A stretch of 29,113 bases of DNA from a virus: IMG/VR virus record IMGVR_UViG_3300032297_000265, positions 1 to 29,113 of that record. One strand, given 5' to 3'. The notes under the pieces were generated by a model. The model saw only the letters and a program-made list of their open reading frames with translations, was not told the origin of the DNA and did not search any database. The position numbers and the translations under genes were made by a program. Below are positions 10,001-18,937 of the stretch, in pieces; the stretch's first letter is position 1; every line of letters begins with the position of its first letter.

Positions 10001-11300
10001 TCTTATAAGAATCAATAGGCACTTTAAAATTTGGTCCAGATATTTTAAAACTTCTTTTAACAACTGGAACATTAATTACAAATTTTTGAATTGTTGGTAT
10101 CAATGATATATTTGAAATCCAACATCTGTCTCTTAATGAAACATCTAATGGTAATTCATTGAACAATTTTACAATAATATTTGTATTACCATCTTCTTCT
10201 ACGAATGTATAATTTAATATTGTATAAAATGTATCATTGCCAAAATTCAATGCATTCTTCAAATATGCATACAATTTTTTATCGTGATAAACTTGAACTG
10301 TATCAACAACATTTGATATAAAATTTGTGAAAAACAAATCATTGATGAAATTTTCAACTTGTGTTGTCAATTCAATATTACTTGTATAATATGAATTTAG
10401 TTGACTCAATCTAATTGATATTGACTTTTGAACAATATATTTAAATTGTGTTTTAATCTGTTCAAATGAATAAATTGACTTGTAATATGTATACAACCAA
10501 TCTTTAATATAATTTTTAACACCTTCAAAACTATTTTCTATCAATTGTCCGTTTTGAGAATTAACAAATGGACGATTAAAACCATTATATGTATCGTCTA
10601 AAAATGCAAGTATATCTGCATCTGATTTGAATCCAAAATTAGTTCTTAATAGTGTAAAAATTGCTTTATTGTTGTTAATTAATGTATCACTATTTTTATA
10701 GATTTGATATGAATCTAAAAAGTAATTGAACAGTGGAATGGTGTCTCTGACTAATACTGCTTTTCTAGCAAATGCTTGATATTGAAGATTTACAAGTATG
10801 TTTTCTTCTTTTGTTAAATCTAATTTAAATGAAGGTGTTAATTTTACTTCTCTTCTACTTGGTGAAATTTCTTTAATATAAAGTTGATAATCAGGATTAC
10901 CGGCGACATTTCTAATGAAATTATAGCTTGCAACATGGTTACCTGAATTAATATTTGAACCGGAAAAATCTTGAAGTGTACTTAATAATATATTTTTATT
11001 AAATGCAATCGTATAACTGCTATTGTATTGTTTATAACTGTAATTTAAAGTATTATTATCAACGTCTTTATAAGTTTTATTTAATACGGTATATGTGACA
11101 GAAACAGGTAAATATTTCCATACGTTAATATTACCTTCGATGTCATACACACTAAATTCAATAATATCTTGTTCCGAATTACCAAAATAGTATTCTTGAA
11201 ATGGTACATCGTTAAATGTATCCAAATCATTTTGTAAAAAGTAAGAACCACTATTTAATGATCCACTGTTAGATGATATTGTTGGAAATGGAAATGCCAT
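7074..11300 (-). CDS. very large baseplate/tail-fibre protein with LamG-like domain
   Basis: 1408 aa, the largest gene in the window. The N-terminal half (1-680) is strand- and Tyr/Asn-rich with helical patches and is unrecognised. Around residues 695-740, LPLIYKTKGTEECIRTISNIYGIP resembles the core helix of P2 gpI-type baseplate proteins, which often reads KGT followed by a helix. Residues about 770-955 look like a LamG/concanavalin-like jelly roll: YVNSIEFKFRID at the start, NIDKINLWKHELDDESF near the end. This fold often binds carbohydrate. The C-terminal ~250 residues are S/Y/N-rich. It lies downstream of gp6 and the DNRLRE-like gene and before the appendage genes, where T4-like phages encode peripheral baseplate and long-fibre-attachment proteins. 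Domain calls are by eye. Confidence 0.65.
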   Translation of the reverse strand: MAFPFPTISSNSGSLNSGSYFLQNDLDTFNDVPFQEYYFGNSEQDIIEFSVYDIEGNINVWKYLPVSVTYTVLNKTYKDVDNNTLNYSYKQYNSSYTIAFNKNILLSTLQDFSGSNINSGNHVASYNFIRNVAGNPDYQLYIKEISPSRREVKLTPSFKLDLTKEENILVNLQYQAFARKAVLVRDTIPLFNYFLDSYQIYKNSDTLINNNKAIFTLLRTNFGFKSDADILAFLDDTYNGFNRPFVNSQNGQLIENSFEGVKNYIKDWLYTYYKSIYSFEQIKTQFKYIVQKSISIRLSQLNSYYTSNIELTTQVENFINDLFFTNFISNVVDTVQVYHDKKLYAYLKNALNFGNDTFYTILNYTFVEEDGNTNIIVKLFNELPLDVSLRDRCWISNISLIPTIQKFVINVPVVKRSFKISGPNFKVPIDSYKSSPVNYQNSNDLKLDNTTKNDVEFYKKLNNLNVDYSNFSNFIVFSSAELRTKLFLNKVTSINQLNTSINSILTTLSASAANSASSYTLLTSYPFISASYAEEVNGYQSQLNTIFNSFDGYDSYLYQNISLVSGSTTSFVNGAYVQNYNYPDYIENAIEFDKNNRDSLVNNTPEYILLDDNNTDYLIFLSMIGHHFDNIYLYIKNFPTQQYVQNNLSSSYVSTVANTLLQQFGWNPISSFDNSSIEANYLTGSNAYSDYDKLKIIWNRILKTLPLIYKTKGTEECIRTISNIYGIPRSLLNVKEYGGNKISDEDNSSYTYQSKYYFTKYTRNGDAIIIPVFGTSSYVNSIEFKFRIDSDYIYPQNTKVYLLKTTNWDVSIKKEVKDTFGKLKFDMSPSGAPTDYLETDSLPLFNGNVFNVLIKQINLSASYDSGSGGQLPYQYSLRVTSVDNDEIVFDDNKSIISGTEGINESFNSFGLLYVGNYTGGGNLFQGNIDKINLWKHELDDESFIEHCKNFDSYRTNNDSTTYDNLYFRYSYDYPVNMYTSSFFVVRNANKLYSQYSASAYNFAQNTTTQSNCLTVSASLYPYQFDEIEINQNIKLGQYGPNKFKNVKINKATQNVEARLMPNETSVVNNLVTTDSNLLAVYISPFKVRDDDILNFLGEYDIMDLIGNPSNIFVDNYESLQTLRNNYNKYNLSEQVLYQEFMTLYKNYFDGSFFETVTQLLPARSKVIDGILIEPSLLERNKYQNRPIDSAIAYDLSSSYQPLRNFSASFERNYKSTSQVNLSKNGLNFPLTSSTYGSLTSSMHPSSYTSNNFTTFQFSSLNYDKRLSTFSVSGSFFDKFESNYIYRNNKNVYLFGIDPNTSLENSSSKFVNIYSYVNVNSASLFATYDNNSSIFDTESYPIGHYSMKRRISRFSTNQYFVNSPTGSFYKKSSQTIYTTVDDEGNSDNSSPIERTQINLQVSENSLISS

Positions 11301-11303
11301 AAA

Positions 11304-11756
11304 TTATTCATTTTCAGATTTTAAATTAAAAGGAAATTCGTTAGAAAAATCTTCAGGTTTATTTCCTTGCTTTAATTTAATTCTTAATTCTATGATTAAA
11401 TCTCTTGCTGCACTTAATTGCGACTTGGATGAATCGGACTGTACTTCGTCAACCAATTGATTTAATTTTTCTTTCAAGTCTTGATTTTCATATAATACTT
11501 TATTATATTCAGTTAAGAAAGTTTGATCAAATACTTGTTTTTGAATTATAGGTTCTGTTTGTATTTCAGTAATACCTACATCATATAAATTTTCAATTTC
11601 ATCTTTTTTATAATTAAAATTTATCAATTCAAATGCAATATATTGTTCATTTGCTTCACTTGAACTAATATATAAATTTACATTACCAAATTCATCAATG
11701 TTATTAGTGAATTGGCCTGTTAATAAAAAGTCATTGATTTGTGATTTTATACTCAT
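11304..11756 (-). CDS. hypothetical protein with coiled coil
   Basis: 150 aa. The N-terminal ~60 residues form a small alpha/beta region (ISSSEANEQYIAFELINF). Residues about 80-130 form a predicted coiled coil with regular hydrophobic positions (TEYNKVLYENQDLKEKLNQL, then LIIELRIKLKQG). The C-terminus is acidic. Its ATG overlaps the stop of the 541-aa gene by 4 bases, and its stop lies 3 bases before the 1408-aa start, so it is tightly placed between two large baseplate-region proteins. An adaptor or trimerisation/chaperone role for one of them is a fair guess from context only. Confidence 0.62.
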   Translation of the reverse strand: MSIKSQINDFLLTGQFTNNIDEFGNVNLYISSSEANEQYIAFELINFNYKKDEIENLYDVGITEIQTEPIIQKQVFDQTFLTEYNKVLYENQDLKEKLNQLVDEVQSDSSKSQLSAARDLIIELRIKLKQGNKPEDFSNEFPFNLKSENE

Positions 11757-13378
11757 CTTGATACTTTAAATATGTTTCCGTTATCAAATATTACGATTTC
11801 ACCGTTAATTTCTGTTTTTATTAAAATTCTATAATATCTTTCAACAGGTAAACCAGTTGTATCTAGTCTGAAATAATGAATTGCACCATCACAACTTAAT
11901 TTTGTATAATCATCAAAATCAATTACAAAATTTTCACTTTCATTGTCTTTAATCGCATAATAAGAATCAGAAGGTAATAAACTTGAACTTAAATATTGAC
12001 TTTGTTGATATCCTTTAACAAAATTCTTTAATGGTGATTTTTCTCTCGCAAATATGTTTATACGAGGTACACTTCCAAATTTGTATTCTCTACCCACATT
12101 CTTAATAACTACTGTATATGGATTAAATCCTGTTAATGGTATTAAACTACCTGTAGAATATGTGCTGTCATCCCATTGAACATCTAAATATGGTTGATAA
12201 ATAGTATTAGTTTCTTTACTGAAGAATCTTATACTAGAATTAACATCATTTGATTGAATTAATTCAAGTGAACTTATTAAAATAAATCCATTGTTAGGAA
12301 CACATCCACAAATCCAACCTTTAACAATTGAAGTAACATCCATGTAAATATCGGATGTACTATAAGAATATGATTGTGAACATATTAATGAACTACCGCT
12401 CAATGAAGATGAACAAAATGATGATATATACTTTGATCCACTAGAAATATTATAAAATGATGAAGATGTACTGGAAGTTGGTTGTAAATAAGTTGATGGT
12501 ACATTATACAACCATGTAGCTCCTCCATTTTGGAATGATGCAGATCCTAAACTTGATGTTAAAAGATAATCACTGAAATCATAAGTTTCTGTAGATGACG
12601 TAGGTGAATACCACAAACTAGAAGTATTTTGTGTAGTATTATAATACCAACTAGCACCAAAACTACCTAGTCCTTCAGTGTCATATCTTCCTATACCCAT
12701 ATCCCAACTTTTACTGATTGGATATGCATAAACCTTATAATCTAACGGTACTTCGCTTGTAGAAGATGCCTTTAATTTTAAGAAAAATTTAGATCCATTA
12801 TTTATATCTCCAGTCAAAAGAGAACTTGAAATTGATGTCAAATCAAATTGAATCAAAATTCTACTAAATTCTGGATCGTTAGTAAACGTTGTAGTAGGAT
12901 TGTAAACACTCTGTGTTCCTTGTAAAGTTCCATTTATACACCCATAAAAGTTAACTAACGATCCACTAGCAGCAAAAATTGAACCAGTAAAAGATCCTAT
13001 TATACTACCACTTATACTACCAGTAATTGAACCGTTATAATTAGTTAAACTCGATGTAATCGGAATTCCGGCACCATATGTTCCTGATACATATCCATTA
13101 TAATTTGTTGAAGTAAATTGAGATGATCCACTAATGTATATATTTGATGATTCCGTAGAACCTGATAGATAACTTCCAGAAATATTTCCTGAATAGTTTA
13201 ATACATCAAATGTAGAATAACTACCAGAAAGACTTGCAGAACTGTAAAAAGTTACATTGGTTACTAATTGATTTTGTGCTTTTAATTCTAAAATTTCGTC
13301 AATTCCAAAATTTTTATCGGCATAACCAGTTTCGTTAGTTATGAATGTGTCTTGTTTTGGAAATATAAATGTGTGCAT
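11753..13378 (-). CDS. DNRLRE-like virion structural protein with GS-rich insert
   Basis: 541 aa. The N-terminus (FIFPKQDTFITNETGYADKNFG...ILEL) and the distal part (RILIQFDLTSI near 170; YMDVTSIVKGWICG...GFILIS near 345-372; PYLDVQW near 398) fit the DNRLRE/disaggregatase-type beta domain, in which an N-terminal D-x-x-I and a C-terminal PYLxV are typical. Between them, residues about 55-145 form a low-complexity block of Gly-Ser steps every four residues (GSITGSISGSIIGSFTGS). The same step occurs in the two fibre proteins at 23402-25696. The gene follows gp6 at a 55-base gap holding a TATAAATT box. Role in the particle: probably a baseplate or fibre-linked protein. Confidence 0.62.
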   Translation of the reverse strand: MHTFIFPKQDTFITNETGYADKNFGIDEILELKAQNQLVTNVTFYSSASLSGSYSTFDVLNYSGNISGSYLSGSTESSNIYISGSSQFTSTNYNGYVSGTYGAGIPITSSLTNYNGSITGSISGSIIGSFTGSIFAASGSLVNFYGCINGTLQGTQSVYNPTTTFTNDPEFSRILIQFDLTSISSSLLTGDINNGSKFFLKLKASSTSEVPLDYKVYAYPISKSWDMGIGRYDTEGLGSFGASWYYNTTQNTSSLWYSPTSSTETYDFSDYLLTSSLGSASFQNGGATWLYNVPSTYLQPTSSTSSSFYNISSGSKYISSFCSSSLSGSSLICSQSYSYSTSDIYMDVTSIVKGWICGCVPNNGFILISSLELIQSNDVNSSIRFFSKETNTIYQPYLDVQWDDSTYSTGSLIPLTGFNPYTVVIKNVGREYKFGSVPRINIFAREKSPLKNFVKGYQQSQYLSSSLLPSDSYYAIKDNESENFVIDFDDYTKLSCDGAIHYFRLDTTGLPVERYYRILIKTEINGEIVIFDNGNIFKVSR

Positions 13379-13404
13379 ACTCTATTATATAAATATAAGT
13401 ATGA

Positions 13405-13412
13405 AATTTATA
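13405..13412 (-). promoter_or_regulatory. possible late-promoter octamer TATAAATT
   Basis: TATAAATT on the coding strand lies 26 bases upstream of the 541-aa gene and matches 7 of 8 positions of the T4 late box. The gap between gp6 and this gene is one of the few non-coding spaces in the structural block. Chance matches are common in this composition. Confidence 0.3.
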
Positions 13413-13433
13413 AGACTTTTAATGATAAATTTA

Positions 13434-15416
13434 TTAAATTACTGCACCTCTAATATCATTATCTGGATATTTGACTTCAAATACCGATGGATCTAATGAT
13501 GGATATATAATCTTATTATGCGTTGCTTCTGATAAGTTGTATTCATGTGGAGAATAATCCCCATCATTTTGAGTAAGATTTTTAAATTTTACTTCCGCAA
13601 TTGACTGTACGCCTTCAACTTTAGCTAATTCTAATTCAAATTGATTAGTATTAATTGGTTGATTAAAATACCATTTGTCAATATTAAAGAAATCTTTTGC
13701 TTTTTGAAGACATTGGTCCAAAACTTCTTTTTTATTGAAATTATTATATACTACTATCTTAAAATCTATTCCTATATTAATGATATATCCATCAATAATA
13801 TTAACACTATCCGAAATAATTTTGTATTTTTGTAAATATTGTCTGATATTGTAAACTAATGCTTCATTTGTTTGTGTCAAGTTTTTATTTGAATTGTAAC
13901 TCAAAACATATAAATTTAAACTAAATGGATTAGAAACATCAAAATTTACTTTTCTAAAGTTATTTTCTAAACTATTATTGATCAATGTTGTTTGATTTTC
14001 ATTATTTACAAATCCGTTTAATAGTGTTTGATTTGTAGAAATTGATAAATCTGAATTTGGTATTACCATTACTTTTGCAATTGAACCAAATCTTGGTGGT
14101 ATTGAATATATTCTAGAAACATAATCGTCAACAGTAACTGTTCTATTTTGAGAACCAAAATTAGCCAAAGCATTTTGTCTTATTTCTTCTACACTTTCTT
14201 CATTTTGTCCACCAATCGCAGGATTAGGATTGGATATTCTTAATGAATTTTTAACTGTAGTTAATAATGAATTTTGTGACGGTGTTAAACCAGTGGTATC
14301 ATTCAAATATGTAACTGAAGATATATTTTTGATTGTATCCGATGGTGAATTTGATAACAATCCACCCCCAACCAAATATTGTACAGTTAACACTGTATTT
14401 GATGGCGCTTGACCCAATGTTTCGGAATTTAATAGTTTACTAGTATCATAATTTAAATTCAAATTATTGATATTTTGTAATCCTACACCAACCAATTCGG
14501 AATTTGGATAAATTACTTCATCAGAAGTCGCATCTGTACCAGCACCAAATTCAAGATATGTTACATTATTCGCAGTAACATTTACAACAAACTTTCTTGA
14601 TGTTTTTAAACTTTTAATTAATTTTGGAACTTCAGATGAATATTGAACATATGTGTTATTAGTAAAATCAGTATTTTCTGTTTCAGTAAAAATCAGATCT
14701 TGTGCCAAATAATCAACTTCATACCATTTATTATTATCACCATCTCTTACATCAATTATGTCTACAACATTAAGTTCAGACAATGATATTTTATAAAATG
14801 GCACAGAAACTCCAACAGTAAATGATTTGGTTGTAATCTTACCTGCAATAACTTTTGCAGATTTCTTTAATAAAAAAAATTGTGGTACACCATAATTGTC
14901 TCTTGAATAAACAGTAACTTCTCTGGGAGAAAACTTGCTATCAAGAGAAAAATCAATAGGATCGGTTGTAATAAAACTTACTCCACTTTCATTAGAAACT
15001 TCCATATACTCTCTTATTTTGAGAGCGTAGTTATTATCCGGAATATAATTATTATTCGAATCCTTAATAGATGGAATTAATTGATATAAATCAATATTTG
15101 TAGTAGAAGATTTAGTTGGTTTTGTTTTGTAACCAAGATAATTTGCTAATGCGAGAACATTTTTTCTTTCTTCTGCAAATGGCATTAAACTTTCTTTAAA
15201 TTGATAATCTGTATAATATGAAAGAACATCTCCAATATATGATGCCATTTCAATAAACATCATACCAGGAGATGCTTCACTAAAATCTTTATATGTTCTT
15301 GGAAAGTATGTTTTTGAATATTCAATTAAAGATGTTTTAAAAGAAGAAAAGTCTCTATTAAGATACTTAATTTCTCTACGGGAACTATTAAAAGACTTTT
15401 GTATGATGTCTGCCAT
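13434..15416 (-). CDS. 6: baseplate wedge protein, T4 gp6 family (baseplate J-like)
   Basis: 660 aa, the same length as T4 gp6. The N-terminus is highly characteristic: REIKYLNRDFSSFKTSLIEY, then SKTYFPRTYKDFSEASPGMM, then a helix MASYIGDVLSYYTDYQFKES and RKNVLALANYLGYKTKP. The central region contains the baseplate-J-like pattern ESVEEIRQNALANFGSQNRTVTVDDY (about 420-445) and DLSISTNQ. gp6 forms the continuous dodecameric ring of the baseplate and triggers sheath contraction. It lies 2 bases after the gp25 gene, a pairing kept in contractile systems. Identification is firm. Confidence 0.95.
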   Translation of the reverse strand: MADIIQKSFNSSRREIKYLNRDFSSFKTSLIEYSKTYFPRTYKDFSEASPGMMFIEMASYIGDVLSYYTDYQFKESLMPFAEERKNVLALANYLGYKTKPTKSSTTNIDLYQLIPSIKDSNNNYIPDNNYALKIREYMEVSNESGVSFITTDPIDFSLDSKFSPREVTVYSRDNYGVPQFFLLKKSAKVIAGKITTKSFTVGVSVPFYKISLSELNVVDIIDVRDGDNNKWYEVDYLAQDLIFTETENTDFTNNTYVQYSSEVPKLIKSLKTSRKFVVNVTANNVTYLEFGAGTDATSDEVIYPNSELVGVGLQNINNLNLNYDTSKLLNSETLGQAPSNTVLTVQYLVGGGLLSNSPSDTIKNISSVTYLNDTTGLTPSQNSLLTTVKNSLRISNPNPAIGGQNEESVEEIRQNALANFGSQNRTVTVDDYVSRIYSIPPRFGSIAKVMVIPNSDLSISTNQTLLNGFVNNENQTTLINNSLENNFRKVNFDVSNPFSLNLYVLSYNSNKNLTQTNEALVYNIRQYLQKYKIISDSVNIIDGYIINIGIDFKIVVYNNFNKKEVLDQCLQKAKDFFNIDKWYFNQPINTNQFELELAKVEGVQSIAEVKFKNLTQNDGDYSPHEYNLSEATHNKIIYPSLDPSVFEVKYPDNDIRGAVI

Positions 15417-15418
15417 AA

Positions 15419-15814
15419 TTATATATTATTTTGACTAATTCTCAAACTAAGTGTATCCGTTTGATTATTAATCGTAAATTGTATTTTTATATATAATATA
15501 TAACTATCTGTAAGTTTATTTTTTTCTTGATTTGCTATGTTAATATCAACTTTATTTACTATTACGCCTGGTACATAATTTTTAACTTCGTCCGTTATAA
15601 TCTGTTTTATTATATCAAGAGATTCTTCTATATTTTGTTCAAATAAATACTCTTGCAATCCAGAACCAAAGTTTGGATTCATTCTACGTTCACCTTTTTT
15701 GGTTCTTAAAAAATTAGTAATGTTGGATTTTACTTGAGTTAATGTATCATAACTCTGTTGAAAATATCCATTTTTACCAATTTGAAGAGGTAATGTTAGT
15801 CCTATTGGATTCAT
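15419..15814 (-). CDS. 25: baseplate wedge protein, gp25/GPW family
   Basis: 131 aa; T4 gp25 is 132 aa. It shows the family landmarks: a Q-x-x-Y-D-T-L-x-Q-x-x-S-N-I helix, then the loop KKGERRMNPNFGSGLQEYLFEQN (the G-E-R-x-x-x-P-x-F-G-S core), and a C-terminal strand pair ending TLSLRI. gp25 nucleates the sheath on the baseplate and binds the gp6 ring. The gene follows the 160-aa protein by one base and is followed directly by gp6. The old name 'lysozyme' for this family is a misnomer; no catalytic residues are expected. Confidence 0.93.
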   Translation of the reverse strand: MNPIGLTLPLQIGKNGYFQQSYDTLTQVKSNITNFLRTKKGERRMNPNFGSGLQEYLFEQNIEESLDIIKQIITDEVKNYVPGVIVNKVDINIANQEKNKLTDSYILYIKIQFTINNQTDTLSLRISQNNI

Positions 15815-15815
15815 A

Positions 15816-16298
15816 TTATCCCATTGATACCATTCCAGAACCTACACTTCCGGATTGTTTCTTTTTATCTACTGCTTTCATTAAACTTCTAAAATCCCTA
15901 TTAAGAACATTCATCACTTTACCTTGTTCTTCTGTTACAGGAGCAGCTGGTTGTGGTGTTTCTACGGATTCATTCATTTGCATACCAGCAAATGTTTGTG
16001 ATTTAAATGAAGAATCAAGGCCAGCCATTGAACCTTCACTTGGTATTTTAACTACTGTTTGATTCAAAATATCATTTAAAATTGGGTTACTTGAATACTT
16101 TTTAATTTCTTTTGGCTTTTGAACCGATTCTTTTACTACAGTTTTAGTTAAAATTGTCTGTTCATTAGATTGAATTACATTGGATTGATTGCCTGCCAAT
16201 ATTTCCGTCAATACTTTTGGAATTAAAGTAGGTAATGTTTTATTCAACTCTTCTTTAATCACAGATCTAATTAGTTCTTTTAATTCATTACTTTTCAT
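15816..16298 (-). CDS. hypothetical protein in baseplate operon
   Basis: 160 aa, not recognised. The N-terminal helix is charged (MKSNELKELIRSVIKEELNK), then a proline/isoleucine stretch. The middle is polar and disordered-looking with short hydrophobic motifs (NPILNDILNQTVVKIP, SFKSQTFAGMQM). The C-terminus has a helix (MNVLNRDFRSLMKAVDKKKQ) and a Gly/Ser tail. It is set between the glycine-zipper protein and gp25, so it may be a baseplate assembly factor or minor structural protein. This rests on position only. The leader ends TATATAGAGT before ATG; the same GAGT-ATG ending precedes the 541-aa gene. Confidence 0.6.
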   Translation of the reverse strand: MKSNELKELIRSVIKEELNKTLPTLIPKVLTEILAGNQSNVIQSNEQTILTKTVVKESVQKPKEIKKYSSNPILNDILNQTVVKIPSEGSMAGLDSSFKSQTFAGMQMNESVETPQPAAPVTEEQGKVMNVLNRDFRSLMKAVDKKKQSGSVGSGMVSMG

Positions 16299-16315
16299 AC
16301 TCTATATAATTATCA

Positions 16316-17272
16316 TTAAATATTACCTATTGTATTATTTATTTTGTTATTTATTGAAGCTGGGTCAGGTAACTTTGGTATTTTTACGACTTTTACACGT
16401 TTTCCTATTGTTTGTCTAAGTTTAGATTGAGTTTCAATTCCTGTCGTTTTCCCTACATATTTACCAACACTTGAACCAACACTTCCTAAGTTTGATCCTA
16501 TAGTATTTGCAATTTTATTTGTAGGTAAATATCCACCAATAGCAGTTCCCAATTTAGAACCAACCGATTCTCCAACTTTTGATCCTACATAACCACCTAC
16601 TTTTTCACCAACACTACTATCTAACACGGTGTTAATCACACTTCCTACTTTTTCGTTTACTGTTATTGATTTACTTTCTACTTTTCCAACTACATCTAAC
16701 GGAGTTGATCCTATAACTGATGTAACTTTGTCTGTCGCTTTTCCTGTAAAACGATCTATACTTTTATCTTTTAAATTATTGGCATCAAAATTATAAGGAC
16801 TATAATCTGATACATTTACTAATCCATCCGTCTTTTCCGTAATTGTATTAGAAACCATACCAACTTTTGATGTTACTCCTCCTGTAATATTTTCCGCTTT
16901 ATTTAAAATGTTACCTGCAATATCAGTTGTTTTACCTATAACACCCCCCGTAACACTATCAACTTTTGATACTACATTACCTGCAACATCATAAACTTTA
17001 GATGCTGCATTTCCTAAAATGCCCGTATCAACTCCACTCAAAACATCTTTCGTAAAATTACTTACTCCGCCAATAGCACCACCAACAAAATTACCGGCAG
17101 TATCACCAATCGAAAGTTGTGTTTTTGATGCAAATTTATCTATTGATCCACCTACTTTACTGGAAACATCGGATTTTAACGCAGTAACAAACTTCAATCC
17201 ATTAGATCCTTCGGTTGGAGCACCAGATAAAGCAGGATCAATGTCAACAAATGATTTTAATTTATTAATCAT
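16316..17272 (-). CDS. glycine-zipper repeat protein beside the spike gene
   Basis: 318 aa, no recognised family. It has three glycine-periodic segments: G60-G64-G68; a perfect run G222, 226, 230, 234, 238, 242, 246, each preceded by V, L or I; and G259, 263, 266, 270, 274, 278. Between them lie two 22-residue repeats (about 94-115 and 116-137) of the form D-[VI]-A-G-N-...-K-...-T-G-G-V, and a polar segment around 150-175. The GxxxG periodicity suits tightly packed or membrane-inserting helices. No signal peptide. The gene sits 2 bases after the gp5-like spike gene. A tail-tip or membrane-penetration role is my inference; a simple structural linker is the alternative. Confidence 0.66.
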   Translation of the reverse strand: MINKLKSFVDIDPALSGAPTEGSNGLKFVTALKSDVSSKVGGSIDKFASKTQLSIGDTAGNFVGGAIGGVSNFTKDVLSGVDTGILGNAASKVYDVAGNVVSKVDSVTGGVIGKTTDIAGNILNKAENITGGVTSKVGMVSNTITEKTDGLVNVSDYSPYNFDANNLKDKSIDRFTGKATDKVTSVIGSTPLDVVGKVESKSITVNEKVGSVINTVLDSSVGEKVGGYVGSKVGESVGSKLGTAIGGYLPTNKIANTIGSNLGSVGSSVGKYVGKTTGIETQSKLRQTIGKRVKVVKIPKLPDPASINNKINNTIGNI

Positions 17273-17274
17273 AA

Positions 17275-18936
17275 TTAAATTTCTTCATATTGAATTTCTA
17301 CTGGACCTTCTCGTCTTACTTTTCCTTTAAATGTTCCCGGCAATCCTTGACCTGATACTATATTTACAGATACTGGTGCAGTTGCATTTTTAAATCCTTC
17401 TGGCATTATACCATCTGCGCCTGGCGCATAACCACCACCAGTAACGAATACTCTTCTACTCATTAACTTGTCAAGATTGTCTCTTAAAAACTTTAATTGT
17501 TTATCTTGAACCGATTCTTGAGTTTTATTTGGATTTGCATTACCAGTTTTTGGATGTGTATGATTATACCAATGAACGTGATTTAGTAACCAATTACATA
17601 AATCATATAACCAATCTACTGTAGTTTGTCCTAATAATACTGGTTCATTTGTTTGACCATATTGTCCCAAATAAATTGCAGGACTATTAAATACTGTTTT
17701 ATTATTGGTAGTCATTACAATTTGATCATGCGCATCAACTGTATATTCACTATCAGTTACGATTCCATATCTTTCTTTTGAAAAGTGTAATGTTTCACCA
17801 AATCTACTGCTTAGAATCAATCTATCTGTATTAATTACAATTTGATCGCCTTTTAAATTTTCTATATCAAAGTTATATGCAGTAGAACCTTTTGGTGAAA
17901 ATAGTGGTTGTTCTTCTTTTCCCTGTTGAAATATAGATTTATAACAAGTTGTTCTCCATTTAGATTTAGTCAATCCAGATGTAATGTGAATAGAACTACC
18001 ATCGTGATTAATATCTTCATCAATTAAACCACCAACATTTTTTTGCGAATCTATAATTGCAGGAATTGGCGGCAGTTTTGAACTATCAGATATAGGTTTG
18101 TCCAATGATAATTTTCTCTGTCTATTTCTAATTAAAACCATTGGGTTACCACAACCTTCATTTGATTTATTTACAGTGGGATCGCCTTTATAATCAGAAT
18201 AAAAACCTTTATCATTATCTCTTATATCATCATATGCGGAAAAACGAATTGATTGTCCATGACGACTTTCAAGAACAGTATCTCCTTCGTATCTTCTCAA
18301 TTTTCTAATTTTTGAATTTGCTAAGAAATATGAACCAAGTACTCCTTTTACTTGATTGTTTGAAATTTTCTTAAATGAATTCAATGATAATGGACCCTCG
18401 ACAGATTCGGTTTTTAATCCGTCTTCTGATACTAAATCTTTATTTCCATCATTATTACCATAAAATTTTTCAAGTCGAAAATTAGATTCTTGATTAATAA
18501 ATCCATTTAAATTTAATTTTCTCGTATAAAATAATTTATCCAAATACTTTACAACAATTACTACTTCATTTAATAATGGATATTCTACTATACCAGTAGA
18601 TTCCATTGGAAATGCCCATGACAACTTTTCTTTTTCCAATCCTTGTTGTGAAAAACATAATCTTACTCTACAAGCACCTATATAACTGTAATCTATATCT
18701 TTTTGATTAGGCAATTCATTTTTATAGTTTGCTGGTATATTTCTAATATCCACCAAATGTCTTTTATTTACTATTTCGGGATGTGTTTCATCCAAAATTA
18801 CATCCAACACAATTGCTGGTTCCAATTCATAAAATTCATTCGCAGAGGTTGTAGTTGTTTGATTTCCAACCGACAAACCAATGTTATTTAACTGTCCAAA
18901 ACTAATAGGAGAAGATTTTATATTAAAATATGGCAT
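17275..18936 (-). CDS. baseplate hub/spike protein, gp5-like (no lysozyme domain seen)
   Basis: 553 aa. Residues about 25-140 look like an OB-fold gp5/VgrG-type N-terminal domain: AIVLDVILDE, YIGACRVRLCFS, LSWAFPMESTGIVEYPLLNE, VVIVVKYLDKLFYTRKL. The centre contains ESRHGQSIRFSAYDD, a motif common in phage spike proteins, and VNTDRLILSSRFGETLHFS-type strands that suggest a beta-helix needle. There is a His-rich segment near 460 (NHVHWYNHTHPKTG) resembling HTHPTG-type motifs at spike tips. I see no T4-type lysozyme insertion. It would pierce the outer envelope at contraction. Upstream is a 120-aa unknown, downstream the glycine-zipper protein. Hub versus spike cannot be decided here. Confidence 0.75.
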   Translation of the reverse strand: MPYFNIKSSPISFGQLNNIGLSVGNQTTTTSANEFYELEPAIVLDVILDETHPEIVNKRHLVDIRNIPANYKNELPNQKDIDYSYIGACRVRLCFSQQGLEKEKLSWAFPMESTGIVEYPLLNEVVIVVKYLDKLFYTRKLNLNGFINQESNFRLEKFYGNNDGNKDLVSEDGLKTESVEGPLSLNSFKKISNNQVKGVLGSYFLANSKIRKLRRYEGDTVLESRHGQSIRFSAYDDIRDNDKGFYSDYKGDPTVNKSNEGCGNPMVLIRNRQRKLSLDKPISDSSKLPPIPAIIDSQKNVGGLIDEDINHDGSSIHITSGLTKSKWRTTCYKSIFQQGKEEQPLFSPKGSTAYNFDIENLKGDQIVINTDRLILSSRFGETLHFSKERYGIVTDSEYTVDAHDQIVMTTNNKTVFNSPAIYLGQYGQTNEPVLLGQTTVDWLYDLCNWLLNHVHWYNHTHPKTGNANPNKTQESVQDKQLKFLRDNLDKLMSRRVFVTGGGYAPGADGIMPEGFKNATAPVSVNIVSGQGLPGTFKGKVRREGPVEIQYEEI

Positions 18937-18937
18937 A

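Noticed and set aside
17275-18936. Lysozyme domain in the gp5-like spike
   Set aside because: No T4-lysozyme-like catalytic segment could be found between the OB-like domain and the distal strands.
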